From the NCBI GenBank assembly GCA_030374765.1, contig JARGXX010000027.1:1-64000 (forward strand): a stretch of 64,000 bases of DNA, given 5' to 3'. The stretch is from Agarophyton chilense. Taxonomy: Eukaryota; Rhodophyta; Florideophyceae; Gracilariales; Gracilariaceae. Positions 1 to 7,701 of this stretch are shown in pieces; the first letter of the stretch is position 1; every line of letters begins with the position of its first letter. The notes under the pieces were generated by a model that worked only from the letters and a program-made list of their open reading frames with translations, was not told where the DNA came from and ran no database searches. The position numbers and the translations under genes are program-made.

Positions 1-1029
1 GAAGAAAAGAATAATGACGACGGCAGCAATGACAAAACCGAGGCTTTCGAAAGGTTTCTCACAACCAGCACCTCCATTTTGGAGAGCGTCTTGCGCAAAG
101 GGGCGGAATCCCTCGGTTTGGCGCCGAAACGCAATACCAGTGAATCTGAAATTCCGAAAGACGAGCCCATAGTTAATGCCTCTGCGCAAGAGGATGACAA
201 TGACGACCAGTTAAAAGAGAAAATCCGTCGTCTATTACCGAAGAGGCCTCCTGTAATTCGCGATCAAAACTGGAGTGAACCTAATGTCACGGAGAGCATG
301 GCTAACCGCCTTGTTATGTGCGATGTGGACAATCCAGAACTGAAACGAGTAATCGCCCGCTTCACAGGAGTCATGGCATTTAAGCTATCACCAAATGGGA
401 AATATCTAGCCACGCTTGTCACCAACCCCACCACAGGAGCAGATGAGCTCACGCTGTGCACCGGCGACTTTTCGCCAGATACCGTCGCGGAATCACACTC
501 GCGGAGTCATCTGAAAACGAGTCAAAATGAAGCTGACATCATTCTCAGCACACCGTACACCAGAGTTCTCGCGTTTTTCTGGGGCCCAGACTCTTCCAAG
601 TTATTGTTCCTGACATCGCTGCGTGGCAGTCGAGTCGGAGCAGCGCAATGGGCGACGTTTGATCTAGAGTCCAACAAAGTTGTGCGGTATGAAAAGTTCA
701 TCATGTCTGGAATCTACATGCATTGCTTGAATTTCTTTGACCAGTTTGCAACATCCATGTCCCCTTGGTCGCCAGATTCTGATGCGTTTTGCTACCCCGG
801 CCGAGCTCTCACGCCTGCAGAAATTGAAAAAGACCAGAACCCTGCACCAACGGCAGCCCCTGCTCTCTCAGCGCTCTTCATGCAAAGGGACAATTCGGCA
901 GAAGGCAAGCGATTTAATGCAAGAGTTCAGAAAGTCCCTGTCACGACGAGCTCTATGGGAAAAGTTGAACCAGAGGCGCCCGTTACAATTGTCGAAAATG
1001 TGGAGTACGCTTGCTGGAGCCCTTGCTGA
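1..1029 (+). CDS. Beta-propeller (WD40/TolB-like) protein, 3' part of gene
   Basis: The frame is open from base 1, so the start lies upstream of the window; the stop is TGA at 1027-1029. At least 342 residues are present. The first ~90 are acidic and charged (EDDNDDQ, KEKIRRLLPKRPP) and probably disordered. After that come blade-like repeats with the S/WSPD-type signature: LSPNGKYLATLV, FFWGPDSSKLLFLTS, WSPDSDAFCYPG and the terminal ACWSPC. These are typical of WD40-like/TolB-like propeller blades. No signal peptide or catalytic triad can be seen, so a peptidase of the S9 type is not supported by the visible part. The last blade ends only two residues after WSP, so the propeller may close with N-terminal strands encoded upstream. 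Precise family not recognised. Confidence 0.6.
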   Translation, partial: EEKNNDDGSNDKTEAFERFLTTSTSILESVLRKGAESLGLAPKRNTSESEIPKDEPIVNASAQEDDNDDQLKEKIRRLLPKRPPVIRDQNWSEPNVTESMANRLVMCDVDNPELKRVIARFTGVMAFKLSPNGKYLATLVTNPTTGADELTLCTGDFSPDTVAESHSRSHLKTSQNEADIILSTPYTRVLAFFWGPDSSKLLFLTSLRGSRVGAAQWATFDLESNKVVRYEKFIMSGIYMHCLNFFDQFATSMSPWSPDSDAFCYPGRALTPAEIEKDQNPAPTAAPALSALFMQRDNSAEGKRFNARVQKVPVTTSSMGKVEPEAPVTIVENVEYACWSPC

Positions 1030-1475
1030 TATATTGAACGCCAGAGGTGCGGCGCACACACACAAGGTGGAATTTGTCTAGTCATGACAATCGATTGGCG
1101 AAAGGCCTGCGCGTTTATTTCACTCAAGCCCATTGTTCTTCCTGTCGTAGTTAATTTATATATGTACACCGGATAGGAATTTGATACTGTTTGAGCTGGC
1201 CGGTAGCAATCCAACCCTCAGCGCTCGGTTTGACGTAGAAATAGTAGTCTATCAAAACTATTCGGGTTGTGAAAGGGCTACTTGGTGTGCAAGAGACAAG
1301 GTAAACGCAAAGGTGTTATTTTGGAAACCTTCCAAACCACTATGGTCAAAGAAGAGTTGTTCGTCGCACGGTGAAATCATATTGGTTAGTTGTTAATGGG
1401 ATTCAGAAGGCGAGTCTCCATTGTATCCTTCCCTCGCTGGAGAGTTGTAGCTGTGGTAGTAGTAGACCATCATTC
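1030..1475. other. Intergenic, convergent 3' ends
   Basis: About 450 bp between the stop of the propeller gene (+) and the stop of the glycosyltransferase (-). Both genes end here, so it should hold two 3'UTRs. I see no gene, no tRNA and no repeat. Confidence 0.5.
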
Positions 1476-4139
1476 CTAAATACAAATCCCAGAACAAATG
1501 AAGCTGGCAATAATAATTGTCAGCTCGGGATAAGCATGAATATACCGGAAGGGTGTCGATATACATCCTGAAAATAAGGAAGAAACGCGAGTGGATAGCT
1601 TGGAAACAAGTTGTCGTTGTTCAACTGAGAGAAAAGAAGCGTCCACATGAGCCATTGAAGAGGCGCGTGTCTCACTTAAATACAGGGCAGTAAAAAGTGA
1701 CTTCGCTCTGCTTGCAGCGTGAGGACGGCCCTGTGGAACGAATGCAGGGCTCCATTTGTGAGCCATTTCTAGGAATGCAGGGTTGGAGAAAATGGCAAAA
1801 GAGGGCAATTGTTTGTCTGACTGAACATGCTTGTTCACCTCGGCGCGGTCCAAGAGCGGAGAGTCTAGCAAGCATTGTCTTGACTCTGACTGTAAACCTT
1901 CCATTACGTCCAGGATGGTTTGGCTGGGGGTGGTGGCTCGAAGCTGCCTCCTGACAGACTCCCTCTGCTCGGGCGTGAGAGTGGACGGTTCGAAGTGACA
2001 TGATATATCCGCGAACATTATTCGCTGTGAATAAGAGTCATTCCGGGACGCAATCCATCGTGCAACCTGCGCAGACAGGTTCTTTCTGGCAGAGAATTTG
2101 TCAAACAAACGCAGAACAAATGACACATTATTGGCGTATCGAGACTGAGACAGAAGTGTGGACGTGCTCAACGGGTTGTCAGCATCATCCCAGGTGGACG
2201 AGATCTCCTCATCGACGGCCGAAAACGGGGAGAAGAATTTGCACGAGCACTCGGGAGATGGAAAGTGCCACAGTTCCTGCACACGCCATCCACTGTACGA
2301 CTTTGGCGGCGGCGCATATTCGGCGGTTCCGACAGAGGTGGTCTGCTTGACTTGCACGTGGGCTAGTAAGCGGGAGATGCAGCCACCGCGGAGAGAGAAA
2401 ACAGCATTGGCGTACAGCGGCGCGTGGGCCACCTTATCAATAAGCTGTTTATAAAAGCTGAGCGACAGCGTCTTTGGAAGCAGGTCGACCCCGTACCGTT
2501 TGAGGATGAGCCGAATGGCTCGCTTGGACACATCCAGGGCGTCCGCATCCGAGACAAGATGTAGGGCGGGGGTAACAGTGGTGGCAGCGCGGGCATATAT
2601 AATATGCTGTTGAGCGGTGGTATTGACGTGGCGTTTCAAGTTCCACAGGGTGTGCACAGATGTAGCGTGCCACTGGGGCAGGTGGAAATGCGTCATTAAA
2701 AGTCGGTTACGCTGGATCTCGACAGCGGCAGCGTGAGGGTTGGAAGCAGGTAGTACGCTGTACGAGTTGGCGACACGAAGGGAGGCATTGTGTGGAATGT
2801 GCGCAATGGTATCGTACAGAATGGGTTTCGGAGTGGCCAGTGCTGAGAGTCGCGATACAATATCGGAATCATCCCAGCCGTACGTTGTGATTCGCTCATC
2901 ATATCCACCGACAGCGAGGAAGTGGAGTCGCGACACATAGAGCAGTCCGTTCGCGTGAAGCTTTTCGGAGGCGGCGGTTTGCAACTTGTGCCAATCGCCG
3001 GCGAAGAAGGTGTGCGGTTGGAGCTGATGGGCTTGAAAAAAGGTGGGGTGCAGCACGGTGTCGCAATCCAACTTGAGGATGTCGGCGTGGTGGGAGATGC
3101 GCACGGCCAGATTGTAGGCCGTGGAGAGTACCCAGTGCGGCTGGTGCAAGACGTTGACCAGCGTTAGTTTTGGGTGACGACCAAGGTGCGGCGGCAGCAG
3201 CGAGGCGATGGACGGGGCAGAAGACCAGTCGACCAAGACGACGTGGTGAACGGCAGGGGCGGCCAGCCAGGTGGGAAGCGCCTGCAAGAGCGAGTGGGAA
3301 CGATCCTTGCAGGCGGCGACGACAGAGAGACCAGGTGCGAGCCACCAGCGGTGTTTGGCGTAGAGCGCGGCGTGCGAGTTGTTGGCGGCGGCGCGCACGA
3401 CGTCATCCGCATGGCGACGCGCGCTGGCGTAGCGCCACCACAGCGGATCGCGGTCGAGATCGGCGCGCAGCGCATCGACAACATCGCGCGAAAGCGCGCG
3501 CCACGGAAAGACGAAGACGGCGGGCGACGGCGACAACGACAGCGCACGGCCGCGTCGAAGCGCGCAGTCGGGCGCGAGCGGCTCGAGCAGCGCACAGGCG
3601 TTGCGGCGGGGCGGCGGCGAGACGCCGGCCGCCACGACAAGGAACAGAGCAGAGGCGCGTTGCAACGCCAGCGGCATTGCGCGCGCGCGCGCGCACCACG
3701 CCACACGCGCCGGCGGCACGGCGAGACGCGCATGCAGCAGCGGCGGCGGCGCGTCGAACAGCGCCACCGGCTCGAAGTGGTAGGTCGCCACGCGTTGCGC
3801 CAGCGCCACTACGCGCGCGCGCGACAGCAGCGCGCGCGTCAGCGCCGCCGCGGACGTGCGCGTCGCGCACGCGCACTGCGCGGAGCCGTCGCTGTAGCCG
3901 TCGCCGTCGCCGCCCCAGGCCAGTAGCAACGCGGCGACCAGCAACAGCGCCAGCGTGAGCGTGAGCGCCGGCAGCAGAAGGCGCGCGCCGCGCGCGGCAC
4001 GCAGCCTCACGGCGGCATCGCGCGCGAGTCGCGCCGCCGCCTTGCGCGCGCGGCGCGGCAGCGACGGCGGCAGCGACGGCGGCGGCGACGGCAATGGCGG
4101 CAGAGAGGCGGGAGGAGGGACGGCGCCGGAGGGACGCAT
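1476..4139 (-). CDS. Type II membrane glycosyltransferase, GT-A fold
   Basis: From the ATG at 4139 the protein has 887 residues: a Pro/Ser-rich cytosolic N-terminus, a hydrophobic Leu/Ala signal anchor at about residues 54-74, then a luminal region. That is the layout of Golgi glycosyltransferases. The catalytic part starts near 270 (GLSVVAACKDR, then VVLVDWSS) and carries a DxD-like metal site in LKLDCDT (about 358-360). A GGYDE...YGWDDSD segment follows at about 411-426, similar to the acceptor/metal loop of galactosyltransferase-type enzymes. Several NxS/T sites suit a luminal domain. The ORF extends upstream to an in-frame ATG at 4352, but that adds an Arg-rich stretch before the anchor, so I prefer 4139. 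The 5' third is extremely GC-rich, the 3' half is not. Sugar donor and acceptor are unknown. There are about 620 bp between its ATG and the divergent kinase. Confidence 0.7.
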   Translation of the reverse strand: MRPSGAVPPPASLPPLPSPPPSLPPSLPRRARKAAARLARDAAVRLRAARGARLLLPALTLTLALLLVAALLLAWGGDGDGYSDGSAQCACATRTSAAALTRALLSRARVVALAQRVATYHFEPVALFDAPPPLLHARLAVPPARVAWCARARAMPLALQRASALFLVVAAGVSPPPRRNACALLEPLAPDCALRRGRALSLSPSPAVFVFPWRALSRDVVDALRADLDRDPLWWRYASARRHADDVVRAAANNSHAALYAKHRWWLAPGLSVVAACKDRSHSLLQALPTWLAAPAVHHVVLVDWSSAPSIASLLPPHLGRHPKLTLVNVLHQPHWVLSTAYNLAVRISHHADILKLDCDTVLHPTFFQAHQLQPHTFFAGDWHKLQTAASEKLHANGLLYVSRLHFLAVGGYDERITTYGWDDSDIVSRLSALATPKPILYDTIAHIPHNASLRVANSYSVLPASNPHAAAVEIQRNRLLMTHFHLPQWHATSVHTLWNLKRHVNTTAQQHIIYARAATTVTPALHLVSDADALDVSKRAIRLILKRYGVDLLPKTLSLSFYKQLIDKVAHAPLYANAVFSLRGGCISRLLAHVQVKQTTSVGTAEYAPPPKSYSGWRVQELWHFPSPECSCKFFSPFSAVDEEISSTWDDADNPLSTSTLLSQSRYANNVSFVLRLFDKFSARKNLSAQVARWIASRNDSYSQRIMFADISCHFEPSTLTPEQRESVRRQLRATTPSQTILDVMEGLQSESRQCLLDSPLLDRAEVNKHVQSDKQLPSFAIFSNPAFLEMAHKWSPAFVPQGRPHAASRAKSLFTALYLSETRASSMAHVDASFLSVEQRQLVSKLSTRVSSLFSGCISTPFRYIHAYPELTIIIASFICSGICI

Positions 4140-4681
4140 GGCGCGCAACAGCGGGGACGATGGGCGCAGACGCGCTCGCGCGGTGGCGCGCGCGTGCGCA
4201 GCGGCCAATGGCGATGGGCGGCGGCGACGGCGTCCCGTGAGCGCGCGCGGCGGCGGTCGCGAGCGCGCGAGACGGTTGCACGGCGACGTGGCCACACACA
4301 CAAACGTCGGGCGCTGCCGGCGCGCGTTGCGGCTCGCGTAACACGTCGTCACCGCATTGCGCGTGTGCGAGAGGCGCCGCCCGTCGTGGCGTGCTCATTC
4401 GGCGCCAACATCACACGCGTGCACGCGCACGCGCACCGCGTGATGCCATGCGCCATAGAGCGCGCGCGCCCCCCACGGCGATGATGCGGCACGCCTTCCC
4501 GCGCCGCCGCCTTTGCTCCGTGCCACCCAGCAACCGCAGCCGTCCTTTTAGTTTAGACAAGCGAACTTGCTCGCTCACCCTTTTTTCCCTCTGCTTCTCA
4601 CTCACTTACCCTCTTTCCGGGTTTCTCTCTGCGCTTCTCTCACTCTCTCACTCTCTCACTCTCGCTCTCGCTCTCTCTCTG

Positions 4682-4726
<45 letters not shown>

Positions 4727-4760
4727 CTCTCTTTCTTTCTTTCTTTCTTTCTCACCCTCA
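4140..4760. promoter_or_regulatory. Divergent 5' region with CT microsatellite leader
   Basis: Region between the starts of the glycosyltransferase (-) and the PH-kinase (+). The right half (about 4565-4757) is almost pure pyrimidine on the kinase sense strand, with (CT)n and (CTTT)n runs ending four bases before the ATG at 4761. I see no TATA box. The pyrimidine tract is likely part of the kinase 5'UTR or core promoter (inference from its position, repeated at other genes in this window). Confidence 0.5.
4630..4755. repeat. CT/CTTT microsatellite
   Basis: About 125 bases of CT dinucleotides interspersed with CTTT units. It directly abuts the kinase start codon. Confidence 0.9.
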
Positions 4761-6233
4761 ATGCCCGAGCTGGCGCACCCGCCGCCGGCAGCCGTGCACG
4801 GGCTGCTGGCAGTGAAGGGCGCCGCGGCGTTCGCCAAGCGTGTGCGGCGGCAAGCACACCTGGAGAACGGCGTGCTAGAGCTGCGTCGCATGGACGGGGC
4901 GCCCGTGGAGTACAGCGTGTGCGTGAGCGGTGCATCCGTGACATCGGACGCCAATAAACTGTGCGTGTGCGTGTCGATACCGTCGCGTTCGCTACGACTG
5001 CGTCTATACGCGTCATCGCACCCAAAGTTCGCGCTGTGGCTCAGCGCGCTGTTGCGCTCGGCGCGCTGGGCTCTTCAACGCTACTACGACGTGGAGCGCG
5101 AACCGTTTGCACGCGGACACTTTGCCATGGTGTTTCGCGCGCACGAGCGCACCACGGGCGCGCCCGTGGCCGTCAAGCACATTGCACGCGACGACAAGGA
5201 AGTTGGCGAGAGCCGTGAGGTCCGCATTTGTCGGTTGGTGCGACACGACAACTTGGTGCTGGTGCGTGACGTGTTCCACGCCGACGACGGGGTGTACATT
5301 GTGATGGAGCGCGTGCATCACACTCTGCAACAACTTATTGACGGCAGTAACGATGGTGGTGGTCGTGAGGCGCGACTGTCTGAGCGCGTGGCGGCGCATG
5401 TTTTGCAACAGATGCTGGGCGCGCTTGTTTACCTGCATGGGTTGGACATTGTGCATCGCGATATCAAACCCGACAACGTGCTGTTGACCGAGCTGTCGGG
5501 CGCGGGGCGCGTCAAGCTGTGCGACTTTGGCCTGGCCAACTTCAGCGGCAAGCGCGTGGTGTGGTGGCGGCGTCGCCTCTCGGTGGACGGCGGCGGCGGC
5601 GGCGGCGGAGGTACGACGGACGACTTGGCGCGGCCGGGAGGACAGGCGGCGTGGACGCGGCCGATGCATTTCCGTGGCGTGCTGGGGCACGCCAGCGGCG
5701 GCGGCGAGCAAACGCCAAGCGAAACGCCAAGCGAAACGCCAAGCGAAACGCCAAACGCAACGCCAAACGCAACGCCAAACGAAACGGCAAGCGAAACGGC
5801 AAGCGCAATCGACGGACAGACGCTGACGACGGCGGTCGGGGCGCCGTCGTTCACGGCGCCGGAGCTGCTGCTAAGGCGCGCGTACGGCGCACCCGTGGAC
5901 GTGTGGGCGTGCGGCGTGACGCTGTTCTACATGCTGCTGGGGCGTCTGCCGTTCGAGGGCGCTTGCGTGCGCGACGTGGCGCGCGCCATTTGCCACGCCG
6001 ACGCGCGTGTGACTCCGGCCGTTGCCGCCGCGCATCTCTCGCCTGACGCCGCCGACTTGCTGCGCCGCCTGTTGCGCAAGGACCCGCGCCATCGCATCAC
6101 CGCCGAGGGCGCCCTGCGCCACCGCTGGTTTGCTGCCACCGCTGCCACCGCTGCCACTTCCGCCACCGCTGCCACCGCTGCCACCGCTGCCACCGCTGCC
6201 ACCGCTGCCACCGCTGCCGCGCACGCGCCCTGA
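4761..6233 (+). CDS. PH-domain-containing Ser/Thr protein kinase (CAMK-like)
   Basis: 490 residues. Residues ~10-105 look like a pleckstrin-homology domain (GAAAFAKRVRRQAHLENGVLELRR... ending in a W-containing helix LWLSALLRSARW), suggesting recruitment to phosphoinositide membranes. The kinase domain spans ~110-455: glycine loop FARGHFAMVFRA, VAVK (Lys139), HRDIKPDN (Asp234), DFG (Asp255), APE (366-368), VDVWACGVTLFYMLLGRLPFEG and a final HRI...ALRHRWF as in CAMK-group kinases. All catalytic residues are present. The activation segment is about 110 residues instead of 20-35: an insert at ~262-355 contains poly-Gly and an ETPS/NATP tandem repeat. The C-terminus is an (ATA)n tail from a 9-bp repeat. 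The order PH then CAMK kinase resembles protein kinase D without its C1 domains (inference). Start chosen at the ATG directly after the CT tract. Confidence 0.85.
   Translation: MPELAHPPPAAVHGLLAVKGAAAFAKRVRRQAHLENGVLELRRMDGAPVEYSVCVSGASVTSDANKLCVCVSIPSRSLRLRLYASSHPKFALWLSALLRSARWALQRYYDVEREPFARGHFAMVFRAHERTTGAPVAVKHIARDDKEVGESREVRICRLVRHDNLVLVRDVFHADDGVYIVMERVHHTLQQLIDGSNDGGGREARLSERVAAHVLQQMLGALVYLHGLDIVHRDIKPDNVLLTELSGAGRVKLCDFGLANFSGKRVVWWRRRLSVDGGGGGGGGTTDDLARPGGQAAWTRPMHFRGVLGHASGGGEQTPSETPSETPSETPNATPNATPNETASETASAIDGQTLTTAVGAPSFTAPELLLRRAYGAPVDVWACGVTLFYMLLGRLPFEGACVRDVARAICHADARVTPAVAAAHLSPDAADLLRRLLRKDPRHRITAEGALRHRWFAATAATAATSATAATAATAATAATAATAAAHAP
5707..5815 (+). repeat. 12-bp coding minisatellite in kinase activation segment
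   Basis: About nine units of a degenerate 12-mer (gaaacgccaagc and variants with aacgcaac). It is read in frame as ETPS, NATP and ETAS repeats between the DFG and APE motifs of the kinase. Confidence 0.85.
6128..6222 (+). repeat. 9-bp tandem repeat (gccaccgct) at kinase 3' end
   Basis: About ten units encoding Ala-Thr-Ala tripeptides just before the kinase stop codon. Confidence 0.85.
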
Positions 6234-6486
6234 CGCGCGCGCCAGTCTTTCTTTTGGGTTTTTCCGGACACTCGCTGCGCGCGCCACCGACAGTGACCGC
6301 CACCCCTCTTGCCACGTGCCAAGTGTCATACAAATCACTCGTCCCACGCCATCACTGTGCGCTCCCTTTATCTGCCGCAGCTCACCGGCTCCTCACCACA
6401 TCGCAACTTGCTCCCCCTCGCTTCCCCCGCCCACATCCGCGCCTTCCCCCGCCCACCTTCTCTGCGTCTTCCCCGCTTCTCTCGCC

Positions 6487-7041
6487 ATGGGCGCCGAGTT
6501 TTCACTGCTCCGCGCGTTGCAACAGCCCTTCCACCGAAGCGCGCCCACCAAGACCCACGCCCTCGCTCCACCCCCCACCCCCACCCCCACCCCCACCCCC
6601 GTGCCCGTGCCCGTGCCCGTGCCCGTGCCCGCCCCCGCGCGCCGCCCCCGCCGCTCCTCGTCGCAGTCGCACCCGCCGTCGCCGCCACCGCAGCCACCCT
6701 ATTGCGATCACGGCACGTGGACCAACACCCTCGCCAACCGCTCGCCCACCTCCGCCTCGCGTCACGTCGCCCTCTCCAACCTAGCCTCGCAGCTTGCCGC
6801 CATGCGCTCCACGCGCAGAATCGCCGTCATCCGCCGTCTACGCCTCCCGCCCAAGCTACTCGTCGAGATGACCCGCTATCTGCACGCCAACTGCTTCGTC
6901 CATCCGCGCCACTGTCTGCTTGACTGGGCTGCCGCCGCCGCCGCTGCCCCGAAGCGCCGTCGTCGCCGCCGCTCGCAAAGCCCCGCCTCAAAGAGCGTTT
7001 CTTTTGCGCAATATGCCGAGTTGGTGTTCTTCTCCTCTTGA
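6487..7041 (+). CDS. Small Pro-rich protein with putative PP1-docking motif
   Basis: 184 residues from the ATG at 6487, which lies behind a C/T-rich leader as at the kinase gene. Residues ~25-60 are Pro-rich, encoded by cccacc and cccgtg hexamer repeats (6576-6635), followed by an Arg/Ser-rich stretch. The C-terminal half is more ordered: a predicted helical segment (SNLASQLAAMRSTRRIAVIRR), VEMTRYLHANCF, then a basic run KRRRRRR and SKSVSFAQYAELVFF near the end. KSVSF fits the RVxF consensus for protein phosphatase 1 docking and is preceded by a basic cluster, as usual for such motifs. I do not recognise the family. The long open frame upstream (from 6022) is the shadow of the kinase 3' end. 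Confidence 0.5.
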   Translation: MGAEFSLLRALQQPFHRSAPTKTHALAPPPTPTPTPTPVPVPVPVPVPAPARRPRRSSSQSHPPSPPPQPPYCDHGTWTNTLANRSPTSASRHVALSNLASQLAAMRSTRRIAVIRRLRLPPKLLVEMTRYLHANCFVHPRHCLLDWAAAAAAAPKRRRRRRSQSPASKSVSFAQYAELVFFSS

Positions 7042-7685
7042 ACGCGCGCTTGCTGCCCTTTCTTGATCTGTTGAGCTCCCTTTTTTTTTTGGCCCTCGGG
7101 TTTGTTACTTTATGTACAGATATAACAGTATTTTTCTTTCCTCTACTCTACGTAGTACGAGGCGTAAATGGTTGCGTGTGAGGCGCATTTTCCATCCCAA
7201 CGTGTTCGCCCGTGTGCCCGTGCCACCATTGCTTTGTTTGCTTCCTTTTCATTCTTGATGGTGGCGTATGTCACCTCTCTCTCTCAACGCTGTGCGCCAT
7301 TCGTGCTTTGCGCACTGACACTGTTGCCTCCCACACACACACTTGCCCTCACTTGAACGCCAAACTCCTCGCCACTTTCACTGCAACCATGCTAGACACA
7401 TCCACAATTTTAATACGCTCGTTCCAACGCAACAACAGTTCACCCCTCACGCAACAAACCATCGCCACCTGCGCTCAAACGCCTATTGCGCATTTGCTCG
7501 TGGCACCCGAGAATACAGTCGCTCATTCCGCTAGCTGTATAAACTTTTTTTTTTTCACAAACAACAAAACTTCCCCAAATTGGCTCCCTCACCCGCGCTT
7601 TTTGATAGTTCCGCACTCACCATCGCTACTCCAATTAGGGTTTTTTTGCTATCTACTGTACACACTGCACAGATCACATGCCTAT

Positions 7686-7701
7686 CCAGCTCTAGAGCTG
7701 G
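7686..7701. repeat. 16-bp perfect palindrome
   Basis: ccagctctagagctgg equals its reverse complement. No gene is nearby; function unknown. Confidence 0.6.

Noticed and set aside
3170-3958. Arg/Ala-rich plus-strand frames
   Set aside because: Shadows of the GC-rich 5' half of the glycosyltransferase on the other strand.
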